Part shown: piece after piece, positions 33,890 through 43,252 of the stretch | Layout: each line of letters opens with the position of its first letter | Position numbering within the stretch: position 1 is the stretch's first letter | Origin: Thiodiazotropha sp040507225 | Lineage (GTDB): Bacteria; Pseudomonadota; Gammaproteobacteria; Chromatiales; Chromatiaceae | Reading direction: 5' to 3' | DNA length: 64,000 nt | Assembly (NCBI GenBank): GCA_040507225.1 | Contig: JBEVVG010000001.1 | Location: forward strand, 868,001-932,000 | Position numbers and translations under genes: made by a program | Notes under the pieces: generated by a model | The model's input: only the letters and a program-made list of their open reading frames with translations | Told to the model about the DNA's origin: nothing | The model's database searches: none

Positions 33890-34992
33890 GATTTCTTATC
33901 CAGATCGTCAATGGTTACGGTTTCATGCTGCTGTTTCGCCTTGGCCCGGGCACTGCGATTAAGCGCTCCGGCAACCGCGCCCAAAGCCACGCCGGCACCC
34001 GCCACATAACCCAGATTACGACTCACATCACTGTCGGGTATGGACAACGCCTTGTAGAAACCACCCGCATCCCAGAAATTCGGCTCGGAACATCCGAGAC
34101 AGCCATGTCCCGACTCCACTGGCCAGCTGGTACCCTGATTCCACTTGGCCGTGGCGCAGGCATTCTTGGTCATCGGCCCTTTGCACCCCAGACGGAACAG
34201 ACACCAGCCTTTACGCGCACCCTCATCGTCGAAGGTCTCGGCAAACAGCCCCTTGTCATAGAACGGACGCCGGTAGCACCGGTCATGGATGCTCTGTCCG
34301 AAGAACACCATTGGCCGACCCAGTTCATCCAGTTCCGGCAATGCGCCGAAGGTCAGAAAATGCGCCAGCACACCGGTGATGACTGTGGGTATCGGGGGGC
34401 AACCCGACACATTGACCACGGGTTTGTCCTTAACAAGGTCAGAAACGGAAACCGCGCCCGTGGGGTTGGGGTGCGCATGTGGCAGTCCACCGAAAGCAGC
34501 GCAGCTACCCACCGCGATCACCGCCGCAGCACCGGCCACAGTCTCTTCGAGCATCTGTTTGTTGCTGATGCCTGCGATTGCCGAATAGCCCGGATCCCCC
34601 AGTGGGATCGAGCCGTCCACAACAACGATGTACTGGCCTTCGTTTTCATGCATCGCGGCTTCACGGGCAGCCTCCGCTGCCTCACCGGCCGCCGCCTGCA
34701 GGGTGTGGTGATAGTCGAGCGAGATATAGTCGAATATCAGGTTTTCGACACTGGGCGAGTGGCTTCGGGTCAGCGACTCGGTGCAACCGGTGCATTCCTG
34801 AAATGACAGCCAGATCACCGAGGGTCGTTTTGCCTTCTCCAGCGCTTGGGCTATGGCCGGCACCATCGACGGAGGCAGGGCCATGAGGGACGCGGTGGCA
34901 GCACAAAATTTGAGGAACCCCCGCCGGGTTACCCCAAACTCCCGCAGGCTTTCACCGAGCGTTTTCGAGAATGGATTTTTTTGATCAGTCAT
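33886..34992 (-). CDS. hynS: [NiFe] hydrogenase small subunit
   Basis: The ATG at 34992 has AGGAG five nt upstream and gives 368 residues with a Tat signal TRRGFLKF. The iron-sulfur ligands are present: proximal CTGC (ECTGCTESLT), later C in GSCAAFGG and SGCPP; distal His/Cys in SIHDRCYRR and GWCLFRLGCKGP; medial NACATAKWN and GCLGCSEPNFWD. No extra proximal cysteines of the oxygen-tolerant type are seen. A C-terminal TM-like helix (LGYVAGAGVALGAVAGAL) anchors it. Confidence 0.92.
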   Translation of the reverse strand: MTDQKNPFSKTLGESLREFGVTRRGFLKFCAATASLMALPPSMVPAIAQALEKAKRPSVIWLSFQECTGCTESLTRSHSPSVENLIFDYISLDYHHTLQAAAGEAAEAAREAAMHENEGQYIVVVDGSIPLGDPGYSAIAGISNKQMLEETVAGAAAVIAVGSCAAFGGLPHAHPNPTGAVSVSDLVKDKPVVNVSGCPPIPTVITGVLAHFLTFGALPELDELGRPMVFFGQSIHDRCYRRPFYDKGLFAETFDDEGARKGWCLFRLGCKGPMTKNACATAKWNQGTSWPVESGHGCLGCSEPNFWDAGGFYKALSIPDSDVSRNLGYVAGAGVALGAVAGALNRSARAKAKQQHETVTIDDLDKKS

Positions 34993-35184
34993 CTCCGCTC
35001 CTATCACTCTACTCGTCACGAGTGACTCTCATCAGGCTTAGACGATCGTTCCGAAATCGCCACCGAATTGTACTGGTCCTTTTCGCCACCAGAGGCAGCT
35101 GTTCTGTTGACTCAAGCCCGCCTGTCTCCATCGTCGGCCAGCACCCAGACGAAGCCGGTCATGTGCAAACCGCACGGCGGTCAT

Positions 35185-35604
35185 CTAGTCGTAAACCTCC
35201 AGCCGCTCCTGCAGGCGGTCGACAGCATCCAGAATATCCTCTGTCTGGGACTGGATGATTTCAGGAATACGGCCTATCACCAGTTGCAGGGCAACCCGTT
35301 CATTTTCCGCGTTACGGTGATCCACGACCCAGACTCCGGGATATGAACTCTCCCAGATTGTGCTGTCCCCAAGAGAACGCAGCATGACCTCAACCTCACC
35401 CCTGCCGAGAATATCCAGCAGGGCCTGTTCATCCCCTGGTCCGAACGGGATGGCGCGAAGATCGATTGTGGTTTCGCTGCCTTGCTGGGCAAAGCGATTC
35501 AGCGCGTGAAGAACTTCATGCAGAATGGGAATGGCATTGGCGTGATTGAGGGGGGCATCGTCAGAAGACGCGACCGTCACCGCGATATCCTGAAGACGTT
35601 GCAT
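35185..35604 (-). CDS. Short HupH/HyaF-like hydrogenase expression protein
   Basis: The ATG at 35604 has AGGAG 9 nt upstream and gives 139 residues. The motif IDLRAIPFGPGDEQALLDILGRGEVEV and the WESSYPGVWVVDHRN segment are those of the HupH C-terminal domain. Ordinary HupH/HyaF proteins are about twice as long, so only one domain is present here. It lies about 190 bp upstream of hynS and may be cotranscribed. HupH family proteins assist small-subunit maturation; the exact function is not settled. Confidence 0.75.
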   Translation of the reverse strand: MQRLQDIAVTVASSDDAPLNHANAIPILHEVLHALNRFAQQGSETTIDLRAIPFGPGDEQALLDILGRGEVEVMLRSLGDSTIWESSYPGVWVVDHRNAENERVALQLVIGRIPEIIQSQTEDILDAVDRLQERLEVYD

Positions 35605-35980
35605 GTAAAAAGACTCCTGAAAGAAGCTTGTAGATAAGAATATCACTGATTCCTGAAGCTTGGACTGACTTGAGTCAGCTTGAACCATGAAAATCCTTGT
35701 TTGATGTGGATTTGGGAATCCCATGCCGACCGGCTACAACGCCATTGCAGTCACCCTATTTGAGGAAAGTATAGACAGGTTTCCAGTCATCAACAGGATC
35801 CCCTCGAAGCGTTGAGCATGTAAAATCCACTAACCTACGCTTTGCAATGAGTGTCCTTGTACGACGTTAAGTTTCTCAAACGGCCGGCAATCCAAGCGAC
35901 TCGCACGGTTCTCCATCGGCTCAGGAATCCCTCTCCTGAGCCGGTGTAGATGGCAAGGGCCCCGTTGTGAATCCTCCCAC
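35605..35980. other. Intergenic promoter region of the hydrogenase operon
   Basis: This 376-bp gap lies between the HupH-like gene and the end of trpB. A perfect palindrome CTGACT-TG-AGTCAG sits at 35665-35678, 61 bp upstream of the HupH-like start. TTGAT-N4-ATTTG at 35701-35714 matches 7 of 10 bases of an FNR box; hyn in Thiocapsa is under FNR control. A terminator-like hairpin occupies 35917-35943. No gene is seen. Confidence 0.45.
35917..35943 (-). terminator. Hairpin past the trpB stop
   Basis: CGGCTCAGGA and TCCTGAGCCG form a perfect 10-bp stem with a 7-nt loop, 37 nt downstream of the trpB stop. There is no T-run, so termination is likely but not certain. Confidence 0.5.
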
Positions 35981-37201
35981 TCAGAGTTCTGATGTCACCC
36001 CATACCGGGCGCCGTAGTTTTCGACGACGAAGTCGATATCCTTGTCACCGCGACCGGACAGGTTGATCAGGATCCTGCCCTGCTCGCCCTCACTGGCCAT
36101 GCGCAGCGCATGCGCCACCGCATGCGCGGATTCGATCGCGGGGATGATGCCCTCGGTACGGGAAAGCTCAAAAAAGGCGTCCATGGCCTGGGTGTCGTTG
36201 ATGTGGCTGTAGGCCACCCGTCCGATGTCCTTGAGGTAGCTGTGCTGAGGTCCTACGGATGGATAGTCGAGGCCACTGGCGACCGAGTATACCTCCATCG
36301 GTTCGCCGGCCTTGTCCTGCAGCATGTAGGACTTGAAGCCGTGCATGATGCCGGGGGATCCCTTGGTGATGGTGGCGGCGTGCTCACCGTCTTCCAGGCT
36401 TCGGCCTGAGGGCTCCACGCCGTGCAGGTTGACCAGTTCGTCTTTGAGAAAAGCGCTAAAAATCCCCATCGCGTTGGAACCGCCCCCGACGCAGGCCACC
36501 ACATGATCAGGTAAACCACCGGTCATCTCCTGAAACTGAATTCTCGCCTCGTTTCCCACCACGGATTGAAAATCACGCACAATCATGGGAAACGGATGTG
36601 GACCGACCACTGAACCGATGGCGTAGAACTGAGTCACCGGATCCTTCACATATCCTTCGAAGGCCGCGTCCACGGCCTCCTTCAGGGTCTTGCGGCCATG
36701 AGTGGCGGGAATCACCCGGGCGCCGAGGATCTGCATGCGCACCACATTCGGGTGCTCCTTGCGAATATCCACCTCACCCATGTAGATGTCGCATTCGAGT
36801 CCAACCAATGCCGCAGCGGTGGCCAGGGCCACCCCGTGCTGGCCTGCCCCGGTTTCGGCAATCAGCTTTTTCTTGCCCATCTTCTTCGCCAACAGGGCCT
36901 CACCCAGACAGTGATTGATCTTGTGCGCCCCCGTGTGATTCAGGTCTTCACGTTTGAGATAGAAATCGGCGCCGAATTTACGCGACAGGTTCGCAGCATG
37001 GAATATCGGGCTGGGTCGGCCGACATAGTGACGGTACAGGTCACTTAATTCCTCGACAAAATCCGGATCCTGACGAATCTCGAGGTAGGCTGCGGTGATC
37101 TCGTCCATGATGGCCTGGAGCGGTTCGGGAATAAAACTGCCCCCGTACTCTCCAAAAAAACCCTTTTCGTCCGGAAGATCATGGGTGAAGGTGTTTTTCA
37201 T
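35981..37201 (-). CDS. trpB: Tryptophan synthase beta chain
   Basis: This PLP enzyme of about 406 residues starts at the ATG at 37201 (MKNTFTHDLPDEKGFFGEYG), preferred over a TTG at 37207. The PLP lysine K94 is in GAHKIN, the catalytic Glu E116 in AETGAGQHG, the phosphate loop in GGGSNAMG. It aligns with TrpB1-type proteins but differs in places, for example ALATAAALVGLECDIYMGEVDI. No trpA or trpF is adjacent; it lies between the hydrogenase structural genes and the maturation protease. It may be a second, non-operonic TrpB. Confidence 0.88.
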   Translation of the reverse strand: MKNTFTHDLPDEKGFFGEYGGSFIPEPLQAIMDEITAAYLEIRQDPDFVEELSDLYRHYVGRPSPIFHAANLSRKFGADFYLKREDLNHTGAHKINHCLGEALLAKKMGKKKLIAETGAGQHGVALATAAALVGLECDIYMGEVDIRKEHPNVVRMQILGARVIPATHGRKTLKEAVDAAFEGYVKDPVTQFYAIGSVVGPHPFPMIVRDFQSVVGNEARIQFQEMTGGLPDHVVACVGGGSNAMGIFSAFLKDELVNLHGVEPSGRSLEDGEHAATITKGSPGIMHGFKSYMLQDKAGEPMEVYSVASGLDYPSVGPQHSYLKDIGRVAYSHINDTQAMDAFFELSRTEGIIPAIESAHAVAHALRMASEGEQGRILINLSGRGDKDIDFVVENYGARYGVTSEL

Positions 37202-37271
37202 GCGCAATTCTCACTCTGCTTCGACTATAGATTGTTACGACCTGGAAACATCCAACCAATCTGATCCGCTT

Positions 37272-37760
37272 TCACGCTCCAGACAACTGATCAGTCTGCC
37301 ACTCGCCAAGCAGTTCCAGGATCTGCTCGATGGCCCGGTCGATGGCCTCCGAGACCACCGGACTGGGTGATTCGCCCCAATCGAGTTCCTGGGGCTCGAT
37401 GCCGACCAGACAACGTTTCGCGGGAAGGGTTTCGGACAAGCGGGCAATGTCCAGCAGATCGCCCAGACTCACCTCATGAACGCTTGCCCGGTTCCCCTGC
37501 AGGTACTCATCCATCTCCTCATCCCGGTAGATTCGCACACTGCCCGGCGCCTGATTCATGCGCGCGGCATCGACCACGATCAAACCGCTGGCGGAAGCTA
37601 TCGGTTCCGCCAGGGTGAAACTCAGGGTCCCGCCATCGAGATACTCGATACCCGGCCGTTCACCGGTCGAAGCACGCATCCGATCGATCAGATGAACCCC
37701 GACCCCCTCGTCACTGAGCAGGGTGTTGCCTATGCCAAGAATGAGTATTTTTTGCGTCAT
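37272..37760 (-). CDS. Hydrogenase maturation protease (HybD/HynD family)
   Basis: The ATG at 37760 gives 162 residues beginning MTQKILILGIGNTLLSDEGVGVHL, the family start. The nickel-binding Glu is in SDEGVG, and Asp/His counterparts lie in YLDGGTLSF and GIEPQELDWGESPS. It cleaves the C-terminal tail of the large subunit after nickel insertion; the tail after DPCIACAVH of hynL is the likely substrate. It is divergent from hypC. Confidence 0.9.
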   Translation of the reverse strand: MTQKILILGIGNTLLSDEGVGVHLIDRMRASTGERPGIEYLDGGTLSFTLAEPIASASGLIVVDAARMNQAPGSVRIYRDEEMDEYLQGNRASVHEVSLGDLLDIARLSETLPAKRCLVGIEPQELDWGESPSPVVSEAIDRAIEQILELLGEWQTDQLSGA

Positions 37761-37857
37761 GGTGTTCGTTAGTGTGAATCTGATTACAGCTTTCTCTTGA
37801 ACAGCCGATGGAGAGGCTGAGAGAATGCCAAAGTCTGACATGAGTGACAGTTATACC

Positions 37858-38100
37858 ATGTGTCTCGGTATACCCATGCAAATTAAGCACATCGACGGAT
37901 ACACCGCCACTTGCGAGGCGAAAGGCATCGAGCGGGCGGTCAGCCTGTTCATGTTACAGCACGAAACCCTGCAGACCGGTGATTTCGTGGTGGTTCATCT
38001 GGGCTATGCAATCGAGAAGGTGGCGCCGGAAGAAGCCGCCTCCGCCTGGGAAGTCTATGACGAAATGCTCGAGAAGCTGAATTCCCCCCCCCAGGCCTGA
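37858..38100 (+). CDS. hypC: Hydrogenase assembly chaperone HypC/HupF
   Basis: The functional start must be the ATG at 37858, giving MCLGIPMQIKHI, because HypC needs Cys2 at its mature N-terminus; the frame is open 33 bp further upstream. The 80-residue protein has the GIERAVSLFML, GDFVVVHLGYAIEKV core. It carries the Fe(CN)2CO precursor with HypD and delivers it to the large subunit. The other hyp genes lie outside the window. Confidence 0.92.
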   Translation: MCLGIPMQIKHIDGYTATCEAKGIERAVSLFMLQHETLQTGDFVVVHLGYAIEKVAPEEAASAWEVYDEMLEKLNSPPQA

Positions 38101-38532
38101 CCCCCTGCGCAGGTGGCCTTTTCCGCACCTTCGCAACCCATGAATCCGAAAGGATTCCAGGGCCGCATTTTAGGACCTGTTCTACCGAGTCCGCCAGGCC
38201 GTGACAGCTATCAGACTGATTGAATTGGGGAATATCAAGTCCAGTACGATCAGCGCCATTTCCCAGAAATACCCCGAATCAAGGCAAGAGGAGCGCCACC
38301 AAGACACGCCAAATATGCCATGAGCCAGGCTATCGGCGCTTTTTCTGGAACAACCTCTTTATTGATTTAATGCGTCCCGGGGCAGTCAGGCCAATGAGTA
38401 ATGGCGGATTCCGACCTGCTGGATGCCGGGATGATCTCCGGTATGATGTAATTCTTGCCAGTGGTATCGCGGCATTATGCAACCAGCCTCAGGGATGACA
38501 GACACGACATTGATTCGAAGAACAATCAGAAA
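38101..38532. other. Gene-free stretch between hypC and the acyl-CoA synthetase gene
   Basis: This 432-bp region has no convincing frame. It holds a copy of the TAGGACCTGTT repeat at 38171-38181 and should contain the promoter of the downstream synthetase; a TATGAT box lies near 38442 without a clear -35. Confidence 0.45.
38171..38181. repeat. Copy of the TAGGACCTGTT repeat core
   Basis: TTTTAGGACCTGTT lies 70 bp past the hypC stop. It shares the TAGGRYCTGTY core found near 405, 4520, 46993 and 60915. No inverted partner is seen. Confidence 0.3.
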
Positions 38533-40317
38533 ATGAACAAACCCAAGACCGACTACATCGGCCTGTCCGTGGCCGATACCCTGCCCGGGGTGTTTCAGGA
38601 GCGGGTTCGACGCAGCCCTGACAAGACCGCCTATGTGCAGTATGACGCTGTGCAGCAATGCTGGGTTGAAAGCACCTGGCGGGAGATCGAGCAGCAGGTC
38701 GCCCTGTGGCAGTCAGCGTTGCGCGGGGAACAGCTGAAACCGGGTGACCGGGTTGCCATTCTGATGAAAAACTGTCGGGAATGGGTGATTTTCGACATGG
38801 CGGCACAAGGGCTCGGACTGGTGGTTGTGCCCCTCTATACCAATGACCGGGCGGAAAATATTGGTTACATTCTGCAGGATGCCGGGGTCAGACTGCTACT
38901 GCTCGACAACCCGGAACAGTGGCAGAACCTGCAGCAGATCCGCAATCAACTCGCGGGCTTGAACCGGATCGTCACCCTGGAACGGGTCAGCCCCATGGGG
39001 CTGCAGCCCCGCCTGGTCACTCTCAGCGACTGGTTGCCCGAATCCCATGATGGAGAAATGCAGGTTCACGAGGTACCGAGCAACAGCCTGGCAACCATCG
39101 TCTACACCTCCGGCACCACCGGGCGATCCAAGGGTGTCATGCTGAGTCATCGCAATATTCTCTGGGATATGGAGAGCGGGCTGAAAATCATCGACATCTA
39201 CCCGACGGACCATTTCCTCTCCTTTCTGCCACTCTCTCACACCCTGGAACGCACGGTTGGCTACTATCTGGCGATGATCTGCGGTGCCACCACGAGCTAC
39301 GCCCGTTCCATCCCCCAACTCGCCGAAGACCTGCAAATCGTCAAGCCTACCATGCTGATATCGGTACCCCGCATCTTCGAACGCGTGTACGCCAGGATCC
39401 AGGAAAAACTCGCCCAGGATTCAGGCGTGGCGCGGGACCTGTTTGCACGGGCGGTGAAAACCGGATGGGCTCATTTTGAATACCGGCAGGGTCGCGGTCA
39501 CTGGTCCGCCGCTCAACTTCTGTGGCCCCTTCTCGACCGGCTGGTAGGAAAAAAAATACGGGCTAAACTCGGTGGCCGTTTGCGCATCGCCGTGTCCGGT
39601 GGTGCGCCGCTCGCCACAGATATCGCCCAGACCTTTATCGGTCTGGGGGTCCCCATACTGCAGGGCTATGGCCTGACCGAGACCAGCCCGATCATTTCGG
39701 CCAATATCCATGAGGACAATATTCCCTCAAGCGTTGGTATCCCGTTCCCGGGCATCGAGATTAAAATCGGCGCACAGGACGAGCTGCTGTGCCGCGCCCC
39801 CAGTATCATGATGGGATATTGGAACAATCGCGAGGCAACCTCGCAATCCATCGATTCAGAGGGCTGGTTTCATACCGGTGACAAGATCAAGATCGAACAG
39901 GGCCACCTTTTCATCACCGGGCGAATCAAGGACATCATCGTCCTCGCCAATGGAGAGAAGGTGCCTCCTGCCGATATGGAGATGTGCATTACCATGGACA
40001 ACCTGTTCGAACAGGTGCTGGTGGTGGGTGAAGGCAAGCCTTACCTGAGTGCACTGATCTGCCTCAACCATGAGCACGAAGACGCGCAATCGTTCGATCC
40101 CAGGGATATCGACACAACCCGGGAACAGGCACTGTTACAGCGCATCAACGCACAGCTGGACAATTTTCCAGGCTACGCCAAGATCGTAAGAGTCCGCATC
40201 TCGTCAGAGCCGTGGAATGTTGAAAACGGTCTGCTCACCCCGACCCTGAAGATGCGCCGCATCCAAATTCTCGAACGCCACCAGCACGATCTGGATGAAC
40301 TCTACCGGGGTCATTGA
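38533..40317 (+). CDS. Long-chain acyl-CoA synthetase (AMP-binding family)
   Basis: The ATG at 38533 gives 594 residues. The ATP/AMP signature is YTSGTTGRSKGVMLSHRN, the adenine motif QGYGLTETSP, the ATP-grip region GWFHTGDKIKIEQGHLFITGRIKD and the C-terminal lysine region near VENGLLTPTLKMRR. The overall form is that of the FadD15-like long-chain synthetases with an insert before the second core motif. It activates fatty acids to acyl-CoA. Its exact chain-length preference is not readable. Confidence 0.88.
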   Translation: MNKPKTDYIGLSVADTLPGVFQERVRRSPDKTAYVQYDAVQQCWVESTWREIEQQVALWQSALRGEQLKPGDRVAILMKNCREWVIFDMAAQGLGLVVVPLYTNDRAENIGYILQDAGVRLLLLDNPEQWQNLQQIRNQLAGLNRIVTLERVSPMGLQPRLVTLSDWLPESHDGEMQVHEVPSNSLATIVYTSGTTGRSKGVMLSHRNILWDMESGLKIIDIYPTDHFLSFLPLSHTLERTVGYYLAMICGATTSYARSIPQLAEDLQIVKPTMLISVPRIFERVYARIQEKLAQDSGVARDLFARAVKTGWAHFEYRQGRGHWSAAQLLWPLLDRLVGKKIRAKLGGRLRIAVSGGAPLATDIAQTFIGLGVPILQGYGLTETSPIISANIHEDNIPSSVGIPFPGIEIKIGAQDELLCRAPSIMMGYWNNREATSQSIDSEGWFHTGDKIKIEQGHLFITGRIKDIIVLANGEKVPPADMEMCITMDNLFEQVLVVGEGKPYLSALICLNHEHEDAQSFDPRDIDTTREQALLQRINAQLDNFPGYAKIVRVRISSEPWNVENGLLTPTLKMRRIQILERHQHDLDELYRGH

Positions 40318-40349
40318 AAGGATCGTTGCAATGCCCCCGCATTCGTCGT

Positions 40350-41189
40350 TTATGGGCTGACTGCGGGAAAGCAGCGCAGGAAGTTATCCCGACTCTGAGT
40401 CACCACCTCCGTCAGTGACATTCCCTTGATTTCCGCCACGCATTCCGCCACCTGCCTGACATACTTCGGTTGGTTGGGCTTGCCGCGGAAAGGTACCGGC
40501 GCCAGATAGGGGGAGTCGGTTTCGATCAGCAGACGGTTCATGGGGACCTGTCTGACCACATCCCGTAACTCTTGTGCATTCTTGAAGGTGATGATTCCCG
40601 AAAACGAGATGTAGAATCCCAAAGAGAGGGCGGCCTGGGCCATTGACCAGTCTTCGGTAAAACAGTGCATCACTCCACCCGGATCCGCAGCGCCTTCCTC
40701 CTGCATGATCTGGATGGTGTCCTCCCGCGCCTGCCGGGTATGGATGATGAGGGGTAGTCCTGCCAGTTTTGCAGCACGGATATGCTGGCGGAAGCGATGT
40801 CTCTGCCAGTCCAGATCACCGCTGCCATGAAAATAATCCAGTCCGGTCTCGCCGATGGCAACCACTTTGGGATTGCGCGCCAATACGACCAACTCTTCGG
40901 CTTCCGGATCACGTCGGTCACGATCGTTGGGATGGACGCCCACGGATACTGAGATGTGGGGATAATCGGCGACCAGGGCCAGCATCTCCGGCCAGGATTC
41001 CAAATCGATGGAAACACACAGCATATGCTCGACCCCGCTGTCGCGGGTCGCATCGACAAAAATCCGAAAATCATCCTGGTACTGACTCAAATCGACACGA
41101 TCGAGATGGCAATGGGAATCCACGAGCCCCGCAATGATCCCGTGGGTACCCGGAGCGCTCGAATTTGTCATCTGAGTCTGTTGTGACAT
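40350..41189 (-). CDS. TatD-family metal-dependent hydrolase (deoxyribonuclease)
   Basis: The 279-residue protein has metal ligands in VDSHCHLD (HxH), E in IGETGLDYF, and H in PLIIHTRQA and GVMHCFTED, with the final Asp in IETDSPYLAP. It belongs to the YcfH/TatD nuclease family and ends the tmk-holB-pilZ-tatD run. The start at 41189 precedes the core by about 20 residues; an ATG at 41171 is possible. Confidence 0.9.
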   Translation of the reverse strand: MSQQTQMTNSSAPGTHGIIAGLVDSHCHLDRVDLSQYQDDFRIFVDATRDSGVEHMLCVSIDLESWPEMLALVADYPHISVSVGVHPNDRDRRDPEAEELVVLARNPKVVAIGETGLDYFHGSGDLDWQRHRFRQHIRAAKLAGLPLIIHTRQAREDTIQIMQEEGAADPGGVMHCFTEDWSMAQAALSLGFYISFSGIITFKNAQELRDVVRQVPMNRLLIETDSPYLAPVPFRGKPNQPKYVRQVAECVAEIKGMSLTEVVTQSRDNFLRCFPAVSP

Positions 41190-41244
41190 GAAACTGTGAC
41201 CCGGGGATTATCCACGTAACGCCGGGAACTCTGCCAGGGATCGG

Positions 41245-41592
41245 CTACATGGTATGGGTGGGACGATCGGACTTCAGGGCTCCGGCGAGATAGGTCTCGA
41301 TCTTGTTACGCGCTGCGCCACCGTCCTGGTCGCTGAACTGGACACCGATACCGGCTGCCCGGTTGCCTTCCGCACCGACCGGGGTGATCCAGATGATCTT
41401 ACCCGCGACCGGCAGGCGTTCGGTCTCATCCATCAGTGTGAGCAGCATGAACACCTCGTCACCGAGCCGGTATTGTTTGGTGGTCGGGATGAACAACCCG
41501 CCAAACTTCACGAACTGCATGTAGGCCGCATACAGCGCATTTTTGTCCTTGATGGTGAGCGATAATATGCCTTGTTTGGGTCCGCCAGCCAT
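41245..41592 (-). CDS. pilZ: PilZ-domain protein (type IV pilus biogenesis)
   Basis: The 115-residue protein is a lone PilZ domain (LSLTIKDKNALYAAYMQFVKFGGLFIPTT; VAGKIIWITPVGAEGNRAAGIGVQFS). Like Pseudomonas PilZ, it lacks the RxxxR cyclic-di-GMP motif at the N-terminus, so it is likely a pilus assembly factor and not a c-di-GMP receptor. Its location between holB and tatD is canonical. Confidence 0.9.
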   Translation of the reverse strand: MAGGPKQGILSLTIKDKNALYAAYMQFVKFGGLFIPTTKQYRLGDEVFMLLTLMDETERLPVAGKIIWITPVGAEGNRAAGIGVQFSDQDGGAARNKIETYLAGALKSDRPTHTM

Positions 41593-41607
41593 GTGATACC
41601 TGAATCG

Positions 41608-42612
41608 TTATCGGCCAGCCTGAGAACAGGCGTGCCATTCAATGAGCAATCGCTCCAATGCCAGTTGCAGATTGATATTGCGGTCGATCAGGCCGCTGGC
41701 CTGATAAAGCGACTGCAGATAACCCTGCAATGCCCTAGAGTTTAACTTGTCGGCTGTTTTCTGCAAAGCTTGAGCGCGATCCGGGTTGAATAACCTGGCC
41801 GAGGATGTACCGTTTTTCAGATACACAAGGTCGATCACCCAGCCGATCAACCACTCCAGGGTCAGTACCGGTGTCAGATTACCCCATTGGCCCGCCAGTT
41901 TGACGGGATCCAGACGCCCTTCGCCCAAGGCGAGAAAACCATTCAGCATCTCCTCTCTGAGCACCAGAAGTTCCGGATTGTCCAGCTCCAGCGATTTGAG
42001 AGGGGCGCCATTGGCCAATGCCAGGAGCAACTCCGGGGCGCCATGCCTGATTTGTCCGCCCAGCCAGGACAGGGCTGCATCCCGCTCAGGAGGATAAAAC
42101 GAAAGGGTCTGACAGCGGCTGCGGATGGTGGGCAGCAATCGGGCCGGCTGGTCGGTGAGCAGCAGAATGATCGTTCCCGGAGTCGGTTCTTCCAGGGTTT
42201 TAAGAAGGCTGTTGGCCGCCGCATGGCTCATGCGGTGAGCTGGTTCAATGGCGATCAACTTGTATTGCGCGGAATGCGTGGTCAAAGCCGCCTTATCGGT
42301 GAAATCCCGTATTGTCTCGATCTTTATTTCACCGCTTTTGCTCTCTGCGTCCGGGCTGATCCACTGAAAATCCGGATGATGCTTGCTCATTACCAGGTGG
42401 CAGTGGCGGCATTTCCCGCAAGCCAGGCCGGTCTCATCGGGCTGTTCGCACAGGCAGGACTGGGCGAAAGCCCGGGCAAAATGCGCCTTTCCCAGGCCCG
42501 CGGCACCACACAACAGCAGCGCGTGAGGAAGACGTTGGACAAGGGATGCCTGTCTCAGCCGATGCCAGAGAGCCTGATGCCAGGGAAGCGGATGATATGG
42601 GCCCTCAATCAT
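41608..42612 (-). CDS. holB: DNA polymerase III delta' subunit
   Basis: The ATG at 42612 gives 334 residues and overlaps the tmk stop by 8 bp; a GTG at 42621 is an alternative. The P-loop-like motif is CGAAGLGKAHFA, the zinc finger CGKCRHC, followed by the SPDAESKSGEIKIETIRDF and AHRMSHAAANSLLKTLEEP clamp-loader motifs. It is part of the sliding-clamp loader. Confidence 0.92.
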   Translation of the reverse strand: MIEGPYHPLPWHQALWHRLRQASLVQRLPHALLLCGAAGLGKAHFARAFAQSCLCEQPDETGLACGKCRHCHLVMSKHHPDFQWISPDAESKSGEIKIETIRDFTDKAALTTHSAQYKLIAIEPAHRMSHAAANSLLKTLEEPTPGTIILLLTDQPARLLPTIRSRCQTLSFYPPERDAALSWLGGQIRHGAPELLLALANGAPLKSLELDNPELLVLREEMLNGFLALGEGRLDPVKLAGQWGNLTPVLTLEWLIGWVIDLVYLKNGTSSARLFNPDRAQALQKTADKLNSRALQGYLQSLYQASGLIDRNINLQLALERLLIEWHACSQAGR

Positions 42613-43252
42613 CGAGATCACCCAGGAAGCGGTGGATCACCGTCCGGATCTGACGCTGAACATCCGGGAGTGACACCGACGCATCGATCACCCGCACCCG
42701 CTCCCGATCCTGTTGCGCAATCTCCAGATAACCTTGCCGAACCTTCTCGAAAAAGCTTTCGGCCTCACGCTCAAACCGGTCCGGTTCGGATCGCTTGCCG
42801 GCCCGCTCCAAACCCACCGCAACCGGCAGATCGAGCAACAGCGTCAAGTCGGGACGCAGGGATCCCTGCACGAAGTTCTCCAGGGCGGCAATGCGATCCC
42901 TAGGCAGGCCTCGGCCAGCCCCCTGGTAGGCATAACTGGCGTCTGTGAAGCGGTCACAGAGCACCCATGCACCCTGATCCAGGGCCGGCAGAATCTTTGC
43001 CTGCAGATGTTCGGCCCTTGCGGCAAACATCAACAACAGTTCGCAGTCACTGCTCATTCCGGTGTGTTGATGTCCCAACAACAGTTCCCGAATCGCTTCA
43101 CCCAGTTCCGTCCCCCCCGGCTCACGGGTGAACACCACCGATTTACCGGCCTGTTCCAGAAGTTCACGGATATAGGAGAGATTGCTGCTCTTGCCAGCAC
43201 CCTCCCCGCCCTCGACAGTTATAAAACATCCTCTGTGGGAATGACTCTGCAT
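42605..43252 (-). CDS. tmk: Thymidylate kinase
   Basis: The 215-residue kinase phosphorylates dTMP. The P-loop is EGGEGAGKSS, the dTMP site TREPGGTELGEAIR, and DR(F/Y) in CDRFTDASYAYQGAGRGL; the LID follows. Normally mltG lies directly upstream, but here 5 kb of cytochrome genes intervene. Confidence 0.94.
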   Translation of the reverse strand: MQSHSHRGCFITVEGGEGAGKSSNLSYIRELLEQAGKSVVFTREPGGTELGEAIRELLLGHQHTGMSSDCELLLMFAARAEHLQAKILPALDQGAWVLCDRFTDASYAYQGAGRGLPRDRIAALENFVQGSLRPDLTLLLDLPVAVGLERAGKRSEPDRFEREAESFFEKVRQGYLEIAQQDRERVRVIDASVSLPDVQRQIRTVIHRFLGDLDD

